A DNA stretch of 12,042 nucleotides from JAWWPY01 sp964412845. Lineage in GTDB: Bacteria; Actinomycetota; Actinomycetes; Streptosporangiales; Streptosporangiaceae. The notes below the pieces were generated by a model that was not told where the DNA came from, made no database searches, and worked only from the letters and a program-made list of their open reading frames with translations. Below are positions 6,695-12,042 of this stretch, in pieces. Where the stretch lies: the NCBI GenBank assembly GCA_964412845.1, contig CAYPQM010000186.1:1-12042 (forward strand). The letters are read 5' to 3'. Position 1 is the first letter of the stretch. Each line of letters begins with the position of its first letter. Made by a program: the position numbers and the translations under genes.

Positions 6695-8461
6695 TCAGTC
6701 GCGCCACAGCTCGCGCAGCAGCCAGGCCGCCGCTTTGGGCTGGCGGTCGCGGGTGAAGACTCCCTTGTGGTTGCCGCCGGGCCGGTGCACGGCCTGCGCG
6801 GTGGCGAAGTCGGCGAAATTCCAGACGTGCTCGCCGATCACTTCGGGGACCTGCCGGAACACGCGCAGCGACATGGCGATCAGCTCGGCCTGGTATTCCT
6901 CGGACCAGACGGCCGGCGGGAGCATGTGCAGGCCTGGTGTCGCGTCAGCACCGAACTCGGTCACCAGGATGGGCTTTCCATGGCGCGCCCAGCCGCGGAG
7001 CTCGCTCTCCAGATGCCGCTCGGCTGAGGCGAGGTCGCCGGTGTCGGCGTACCAGCCGTAGTAGCGGTTGACACATACCAGGTCAAAGAGATCGGTGACG
7101 ACGTCGAGGTCCGGGGGCGCGGTCGCGACGTTGGCGAAGCAGACCGGACGGCTTGGATCGAGCTCCCGGGCCGCGGCCACCAGCGGCGTGAAGTAGTCGC
7201 GCGCGGCCGGCTCCGCGGTGTCAGGTTCGTTCGCGATCGACCACGCGACGACGCTCGGGTGGTTCCGGTCGCGGCCGATCAGCTCGGCGATGGCAGCCAG
7301 GTGAGACGCCTGGGCCCGCTCGCCGATCCCGTCGGCGGTGAAGGTCCGCGCCCCCGGGTCGCCCAGGTGACCCAGGCTGAAATGCAGGCCGACGGCGGGA
7401 GCCTCGTCGATGACGAGCAGGCCCTGGCGGTCGGCGTAGTCGAGGACCTCGTCGGCGTAGGGGTAGTGCGACGTGCGGAACGAGTTGGCCCCGACCCACT
7501 TCAGCAGCGCGAAGTCGCGGACCATCCGGGCGTCGTCGTGTCCCTTGCCGCGCAGCGCGGTGTCTTCGTGCATTCCGAAGCCGCGGAGCCGGACCGGCGT
7601 GCCGTTGAGCAGCAGGCTGGCCGCGTCGACCTGAACGGTGCGGATTCCGACCGGCAGCAGGTACTGGTCGGCGTCGCGGCCCGCGCCATGCTCGACGGCC
7701 AGCTGGTACAGGTACGGGTCATCGGGCTGCCAGGGCCGGACGCCGTCGACGGTGAGGACCCCGCGCCGCCCCGCGGCGGCGGCGACCACCGCACCGGTCG
7801 TGTCGCGCAGCGCGACCGACGTCGGGCCGTCGCTGGTGACGTCGACGCGGAAGGCCACCTGGCCGCGTCCGGCCCGCAGGTCGAGCTCGGTGGTGACCGA
7901 CACGTCCGAGATGTAGGCCCGCGGGGTCGCCTGCAGCCACACCGACCGGTGCAGCCCGGAGTAGTTGAAGAAGTCGTGGAAATAGCGCTGCGTGCGGCGG
8001 CCGCCAGCCGCGGCGGAGATCACCCCGGGTGGCATCGTCGCCGTGGTCAGTTCGTTGTTGACCCGGATGGTCAGCCGGAACGGCTCGCCGCACCGGACGT
8101 GCTGCGTGATGTCGGCCTCGAACGGCGTGTACCCACCGGCATGCCCGGCGACCTCGACGTCGCCGGCCCACACCGTGGCGCGGTGCGTCGCGGCGTCACA
8201 TCGCAGCACGATCCGCCGGCCCGGCCAGGTCGCCGGCACCTGGACGTCACGCTGGTACCAGACGTCGCCGACATGCTCACGCTCGGCCAGGTCGGTCACC
8301 AGGTCGTTGTAACTCGCCGGGACCGGCATCTCGCGCGCCCCGGGCAGCGGCTGCTGCCACCAGCGGCCGGCGCTGCCTTCGCCGCCGGCGTCGAACCGGA
8401 AACGCCACAGCCCGTCAAGCCGGTGAGATTCCCGGCTGCGGCTGTCCCGCGGGGCCAGCAT
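6695..8461 (-). CDS. uidA: GH2 beta-glucuronidase, cytoplasmic
   Basis: The protein has 588 residues, close to the 603 of E. coli UidA. It hydrolyses beta-D-glucuronides to glucuronate and an aglycone or sugar. The domains are a sugar-binding jelly roll (about 1-180, RYFHDFFNYSGLHRSVWL), an Ig-like domain (about 181-275) and a TIM barrel (about 280-588). Diagnostic motifs are SFRTSHYPYADE (327-338), WSIANEPD with acid/base Glu412, VCVNRYYGWY (462-471), TEFGAD with nucleophile Glu502, GEHVWNFADF and GNHKGVFTRDRQPK. The last includes the N-x-K pair (Asn564, Lys566) that, by family knowledge, reads the glucuronate carboxylate and separates glucuronidases from GH2 galactosidases. There is no signal peptide. 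The ATG follows GGAG by about 10 bases. It lies 42 bases after the GH1 gene and is evidently its operon partner, so its substrate probably enters through the upstream transporter. Confidence 0.94.
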   Translation of the reverse strand: MLAPRDSRSRESHRLDGLWRFRFDAGGEGSAGRWWQQPLPGAREMPVPASYNDLVTDLAEREHVGDVWYQRDVQVPATWPGRRIVLRCDAATHRATVWAGDVEVAGHAGGYTPFEADITQHVRCGEPFRLTIRVNNELTTATMPPGVISAAAGGRRTQRYFHDFFNYSGLHRSVWLQATPRAYISDVSVTTELDLRAGRGQVAFRVDVTSDGPTSVALRDTTGAVVAAAAGRRGVLTVDGVRPWQPDDPYLYQLAVEHGAGRDADQYLLPVGIRTVQVDAASLLLNGTPVRLRGFGMHEDTALRGKGHDDARMVRDFALLKWVGANSFRTSHYPYADEVLDYADRQGLLVIDEAPAVGLHFSLGHLGDPGARTFTADGIGERAQASHLAAIAELIGRDRNHPSVVAWSIANEPDTAEPAARDYFTPLVAAARELDPSRPVCFANVATAPPDLDVVTDLFDLVCVNRYYGWYADTGDLASAERHLESELRGWARHGKPILVTEFGADATPGLHMLPPAVWSEEYQAELIAMSLRVFRQVPEVIGEHVWNFADFATAQAVHRPGGNHKGVFTRDRQPKAAAWLLRELWRD

Positions 8462-8503
8462 GGGCCTGGTTCTCCGTCCCAGTCAGCGGCCGCTGCCCCC
8501 CGG

Positions 8504-10089
8504 CTAGGACACCGGGGCCGGCTCGGCGGCCGCGAAGCCGCTGCGGCCGATGACGTCGCGGTACCAGTGCGCCGATGCCTTCGGTGTCCGGGCCTGGGTC
8601 GCGTAGTCGATGTGCACGATGCCGAATCGCTTGGCGTATCCCCAGGCCCATTCGAAGTTGTCCATGAGCGACCAGATGAAGTAGCCGCGCAGGTCGACGC
8701 CGGCCTTGATGGCGGCGTGCACCGCGGTCAGATGGCTCCGGACATAGGCGATGCGATCCTGGTCGTCGATCACACCCGACGCGGCGATCTCGTCGGGGAA
8801 GGCCGCACCGTTCTCGGTGATCATCAGTGCGGTGCCGGGGTAGTCGCGGTGCACGCGGAGCAGCAACTCGGTCAGCGCCTCCGGCTCGATGCGCCAGCCC
8901 ATCGCGGTGTACGGGCCTGACTGCGGGACCGCGAAGGCCTGATCGCTGCCCGGCCACCGGGCCGGCCGGTCCGTGCCCATCGGGTCATCGCGGGACGGAG
9001 CGGCGGTCGCGTAGACGTCATTGCTGAGGGATGCGACCAGCGATGGAGAGTAGTAGTTGACGCCGAGAACGTCGATCGGGGCGCTGATCAGCGCCAGGTC
9101 GCCGTCATGGACGAGGGACGGCCAGTCGACGACATGCTCCGTGTCGTCGATCAGGTCAGCGGGGTAGCGGCCACGCAGTATCGGGTCGAGGAAGATCCGG
9201 TTGGCGATCGCGTCGACCGCCCGTGCCGCCTCCCGATCCTCAGCCGAATCGGTGGCCGCCCGGACATTGTGCAGGTTCAGCGAGATGGACACCTGTGCCG
9301 ACGGAACCTGCGCGCGCAGGACTTCGACCCCGAGGCCGTGGGCCAGGTTGAGATGGTGTGCCGCGGTGAGCGCGGCCGTGTCATCGGTCACGCCTGGCGC
9401 GTGCACGCCCGAGGCATAGCCGAGGAAGGCCGAGCACCACGGCTCGTTGAGCGTGACGAACGTCGCGATACGATCGCCGAGCGCCTCCGCGACGATCTGC
9501 GCGTACTCCGCGAACCGGAAGGCGGTGTCGNNNNNNNNNNNNNNNNNNNNNNNNNNNNNNNNNNNNNNNNNNNNNNNNNNNNNNNNNNNNNNNNNNNNNN
9601 NNNNNNNNNNNNNNNNNNNNNNNNNNNNNNGCCGAGCGCCTCCGCGACGATCTGCGCGTACTCCGCGAACCGGAAGGCGGTGTCGCGGTTGGCCCACCCG
9701 CCGGCGTCTTGGAGTGGCTGCGGAAGGTCCCAGTGGTACAGGGTCGCGACAGGCGAGATGCCGTGCGTGAGCAGTTCGTCGGCCAGCCGCGAGTAGAAGT
9801 CGATTCCCGCCTGGTTCGGCTGGCCCGACCCGGTCGCCAGGATGCGCGGCCACGCGACAGAGAACCGGTAGGCCTGCAAGCCAAGTGAGGCCATCAGGCG
9901 GACGTCCTCAGTTACCCGGTGATAGTGATCGGCGGCGACATCGCCAGTGTCGCCGCCGGTGACCTTGCCCGGCGTATGGCTGAACGTGTCCCAGATGCAC
10001 GGCCCGCGGCCGTCCTCGGCGACCGCCCCTTCGATCTGATAGGCGGCCGTCGCGGCGCCGAAGACGAACGTGTCCGGAAACTGGATCAT
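8504..10089 (-). CDS. GH1 beta-glucosidase, cytoplasmic, interrupted by an assembly gap
   Basis: It would release glucose from imported beta-linked oligosaccharides. As given, the frame is broken by 100 N and a duplicated 55-base flank (9476-9530 and 9631-9685). Removing one copy plus the N (155 bases) joins ANRDTAFRFAEYAQ to VAEALGDRIATFVTLNEP without a seam and gives 476 residues, the normal GH1 size. In that numbering: FVFGAATAAYQIEG (8-21), YRFSVAWPRI (74-83), YHWDLPQPLQ (118-127), acid/base Glu164 in TLNEP, NYYSP (293-297), nucleophile Glu374 in ITENG, and FIWSLMDNFEWAWGYAKRFGI (419-439) that binds the glycone. There is no signal peptide. The start has GGGAG 7 bases before ATG. It sits 78 bases after the MalG-type permease, an arrangement like cebEFG-bglC in Streptomyces. 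Beta-glucosidase is most likely; other GH1 glycones such as galactose are possible. Confidence 0.92.
9476..9685. other. 100-N assembly gap flanked by identical 55-base copies
   Basis: Bases 9531-9630 are exactly 100 N, the usual placeholder for a gap of unknown size. The 55 bases on the left (9476-9530) are identical to the 55 on the right (9631-9685). Both encode DTAFRFAEYAQIVAEALG on the - strand. A 55-base overlap between contig ends is typical of a de Bruijn assembly with k near 55, so the two contigs most likely abut and the gap length is fictitious. The inserted 155 bases shift the GH1 frame. Confidence 0.93.
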
Positions 10090-10167
10090 CTAACTGCTCC
10101 CTGCCGATGTTGTCGTTCGTCTGACGGTGAATCGAAGCCTGATCGGTGCGGCGCGGACAGCGGGCGG

Positions 10168-11013
10168 CTACTTGATCGCGCCACTGGCCAGGCCGGCGAT
10201 CATGTAACGCTGCAGGAGCATGAAGGCGATCACGATCGGGATGCTGACCACGAACGACGCCGCCATGACCTGATTCCAGAACACCCCGACCCCGTTGGCG
10301 TAGCCCTGCAGTCCGATCGCCAGGGTCTGGCCGTTTCCGTTGGTCATGATCGAGGCGAAGAGAATCTCTCCCCAGGATGTCATGAAGGCGTAGATGGCCA
10401 CCGCGATGATGCCCGGCCGCGCGGTGGGCAGCACGACCCTGAGCAGTGCGCCCATGGCGCTGGTGCCGTCCACCCGGGCGGCGTCGTCCAGTTCGCGCGG
10501 TATTCCATCGAAGTAGCTGGCCAGCATCCAGATCGAGAATGGCAGGACGAACGTGAGATAGGTAATTATCAGTCCGGTCCGGGTCTCGTAGAGCTGCAGG
10601 CCAATTCCGTTGTGGATCGTGACAAATATCAGGAACAGTGGCAGCAGGAACAGGATGCCGGGAAACATCTGCGTCGCGAGCACCGTGGTGGTGAAGATCC
10701 GCTTGCCGTGGAACTCGTAGCGGGATACGGCGTAGGCCGCGAAGATGGCGATGACGACGGAGAAGACCGTGGCCGAGGTGCAGACTACGATGCTGTTCAG
10801 GAAGTAGGTCGCGAGCGGGATCGTGTGCCACATCTGGAAATACGGCTGGAAGCTGATGTGGGACGGCCACCACGTGAAGACGCCGGTGACATCGCCCAGT
10901 GGCTTGATCGACGAGACCAGCATCACGTACAGCGGTATCGCGGTGAAAACCGCTACCAGCGTGATGACTACCCACCGGAAGATCCGGAACGACAACGCGT
11001 CACGCTGAAACAC
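10168..11013 (-). CDS. ABC sugar transporter permease, MalG type (CUT1)
   Basis: The protein has 281 residues, normal for the family. It forms half of the membrane channel that imports oligosaccharides, paired with the permease encoded just upstream. Hydrophobic spans lie at about 12-35, 68-97, 107-132, 145-168, 200-222 and 246-266. The EAA loop that docks on the ATPase is visible as ELDDAARVDGTSAMGALLRVVLPTARP (about 174-200), with the conserved Gly at 183. The GTG start at 11013 is preceded by a full GGAGGAG five bases away and overlaps the previous gene by 14 bases, so the two are translationally coupled. The substrate cannot be read from the permease alone; the adjoining GH1 and GH2 genes point to beta-glucosides and glucuronides. 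Confidence 0.94.
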   Translation of the reverse strand: MFQRDALSFRIFRWVVITLVAVFTAIPLYVMLVSSIKPLGDVTGVFTWWPSHISFQPYFQMWHTIPLATYFLNSIVVCTSATVFSVVIAIFAAYAVSRYEFHGKRIFTTTVLATQMFPGILFLLPLFLIFVTIHNGIGLQLYETRTGLIITYLTFVLPFSIWMLASYFDGIPRELDDAARVDGTSAMGALLRVVLPTARPGIIAVAIYAFMTSWGEILFASIMTNGNGQTLAIGLQGYANGVGVFWNQVMAASFVVSIPIVIAFMLLQRYMIAGLASGAIK

Positions 11014-11989
11014 TGTGGCTCCTCCGCCTCGCGATCGGCAGGTAGATGGCGGTGACGAGCAGCAGGAACAAGAGCATCAGGACACTCATCGCCGCTCCGT
11101 ACCCGAAGTTCCAGACCTGGAACGAGTTCTCATAGATGTGGATCGACATCAGGTCGGCCGACGGCGGGACCGAATTGTTGAACAGGACGAACGGCGTGTT
11201 GAAGTCGTTGAAGGTCCACAGGAAGAGCATCAGCACGAGCACCGTGTTGACCGGCCGGAGCATCGGCAGCGTCACCCGGAAGAACTGCCTCCAGGTACCC
11301 GCGCCGTCGATGGACGAGGCCTCGTAGACGTCGTTCGGCAGGTTCTGCATGCCGGCCATGATCATCAGGAAGGCGAACGGCCAGCTCCGCCAGATCGCCA
11401 CGATCGCCGTGGAGAAGAACGCGTTGTTGCCGAGCAGCCAGAAGGGCCTGGTGCCGACGAGATGCAGGTCCGACACTATGAGCTGGTTGAACATGCCGTT
11501 GTCGCGCTGCAGCATGAAGTTCCACACGATGATCCCGGCGAAGATGGGGACCGCGTACGGCACCAGGAAGAGCGTGCGCAGGACACCCCGGCCCCGGAAC
11601 GGCCGCTGCAGCACCCCGGCGGTGGCCAGGCCGATGCCCCAGGAGAAGCCGACGACGACCAGGGTGTAGACCAGGGTGATCACGAACGAGTGCAGCAGTG
11701 ACTTGCCGACGGGGCCGCTGAAGTTCAGGGCCACCTTGTAGTTGCTGAGGCCGGCTGATGGCGCCGACGTCCACGACTGGATGTACTCCTGCGTCAGGTT
11801 GATGAAGCTGATCCACGCACCGATCAGCATCGGCACGATATGGATCAGCAACTCCAGCAGCACCGCCGGTGCGAGCAGGAGGTACGGAGTCGCGACGCGC
11901 CAGTTCCAGCGGAAGCGGTGCCCAGGGGGGCGCGCGGTGCCCGCGCTGTCTTGCTCCGGTGGCGCGGTACCGACGACAAATGTCGACAC
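11000..11989 (-). CDS. ABC sugar transporter permease, MalF type (CUT1)
   Basis: The protein has 329 residues. It is the first membrane subunit of the importer. A hydrophilic N-terminal tail (1-30) is followed by spans near 33-62, 99-126, 136-158, 192-213, 247-267 and 297-320. The EAA loop is DVYEASSIDGAGTWRQFFRVTLPMLRP (about 220-246), with Gly229 in the usual place. The frame remains open to the right edge, but no other ATG, GTG or TTG occurs there in frame, and GGGAGG lies 6 bases before the GTG at 11989, which fixes the start. No ATP-binding gene lies in this part of the operon; actinomycete CUT1 systems commonly borrow a shared ATPase of the MsiK type. A solute-binding protein gene is expected just outside the window. 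Confidence 0.93.
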   Translation of the reverse strand: MSTFVVGTAPPEQDSAGTARPPGHRFRWNWRVATPYLLLAPAVLLELLIHIVPMLIGAWISFINLTQEYIQSWTSAPSAGLSNYKVALNFSGPVGKSLLHSFVITLVYTLVVVGFSWGIGLATAGVLQRPFRGRGVLRTLFLVPYAVPIFAGIIVWNFMLQRDNGMFNQLIVSDLHLVGTRPFWLLGNNAFFSTAIVAIWRSWPFAFLMIMAGMQNLPNDVYEASSIDGAGTWRQFFRVTLPMLRPVNTVLVLMLFLWTFNDFNTPFVLFNNSVPPSADLMSIHIYENSFQVWNFGYGAAMSVLMLLFLLLVTAIYLPIARRRSHSVSA

Positions 11990-12006
11990 CCGTTGCCTCC
12001 CAACTA

Positions 12007-12042
12007 CTAGGGACTCTCGGTCGTCGGAGTCAGCCGGGCCGG
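12007..12042 (-). CDS. Possible 3' end of an upstream gene (expected solute-binding protein)
   Basis: On the - strand one frame enters from the right edge as PARLTPTTESP and stops at TAG (12009-12007), immediately followed by a second in-frame TAG. This is where the tail of a solute-binding protein gene would be expected in a CUT1 operon. With only eleven codons visible the assignment is speculative; the stretch may equally be untranslated leader. Confidence 0.22.
   Translation of the reverse strand, partial: PARLTPTTESP

Noticed and set aside
7259..8920. A 553-codon open frame on the + strand
   Set aside because: It is antisense to two well-supported genes (GH2 and GH1) and crosses their junction; composition is that of a shadow frame.
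9476..9685. The duplicated 55-base segment as a biological repeat or attachment site
   Set aside because: It flanks a standard 100-N placeholder inside a coding sequence and disappears when the contigs are merged into a normal-length GH1 gene.
10090..10167. A CebR-like operator (TGGGAGCGCTCCCA type) before the GH1 gene
   Set aside because: Only a GGGAG ribosome site is present; I see no matching palindrome here or in the other intergenic regions of the window.
9919..11055. A 378-codon open frame on the + strand
   Set aside because: It is antisense to GH1 and both permeases; the product is an Asp/Arg/Gln/Glu-rich shadow with no domain.

Overview
The base composition (very GC-rich, G/C in nearly all third codon positions), the Shine-Dalgarno patterns, the GTG starts and the long Ala-rich secretion signals point to a mycelial, soil-type actinomycete (Actinomycetota). 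Genus cannot be fixed from this window. The sequence comes from a draft assembly: a run of exactly 100 N sits inside a gene and is flanked by two identical 55-base copies, which looks like two contig ends that were never merged.

Left part, + strand (1-4424). The window opens inside a secreted multidomain protein: the end of a CBM32 (F5/8 type C) module, a Gly-rich linker, then a two-part beta-helix catalytic region that I assign to GH55 (exo-beta-1,3-glucanase). A 13-bp-stem hairpin separates it from a second secreted enzyme, a GH16 endo-beta-1,3-glucanase (laminarinase type) with two C-terminal CBM32 modules. After it comes an integral membrane protein of the DUF4389 type, whose start lies in a 24-bp tandem duplication. 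A near-ideal 16-bp-stem hairpin (4449-4483) then serves as a shared terminator between convergent genes.

Middle, - strand (4502-6385). A secreted protein carries an HExxE motif (HEYAE), a putative Ig-like domain and a C-terminal beta-sandwich-like module. It has its own plausible vegetative promoter at 6470-6498. The intergenic stretch 6386-6694 also holds a 9-bp-stem hairpin and a short direct repeat.

Right part, - strand (6695 to the right edge). This is an apparent sugar uptake and hydrolysis operon, read right to left: MalF-type permease, MalG-type permease (14-base overlap), cytoplasmic GH1 beta-glucosidase (broken by the N gap) and cytoplasmic GH2 beta-glucuronidase. The operon probably begins with a solute-binding protein gene beyond the right edge. 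No ATPase gene is seen, so a shared ATPase such as MsiK may be used.

Taken together, the window reads as a beta-1,3-glucan (laminarin, callose or fungal-wall glucan) degradation region. GH16 would cut chains internally, GH55 would trim from the ends, CBM32 modules would tether the enzymes to substrate, the ABC transporter would import small sugars, and GH1 would finish them in the cytoplasm. The GH2 beta-glucuronidase adds an unexplained glucuronide branch. I found no CRISPR array, tRNA, rRNA, transposon or phage gene. I see no wholly new system; the most useful observations are the repairable GH1 gene, the shared CBM32 cassettes and the glucuronidase coupling.
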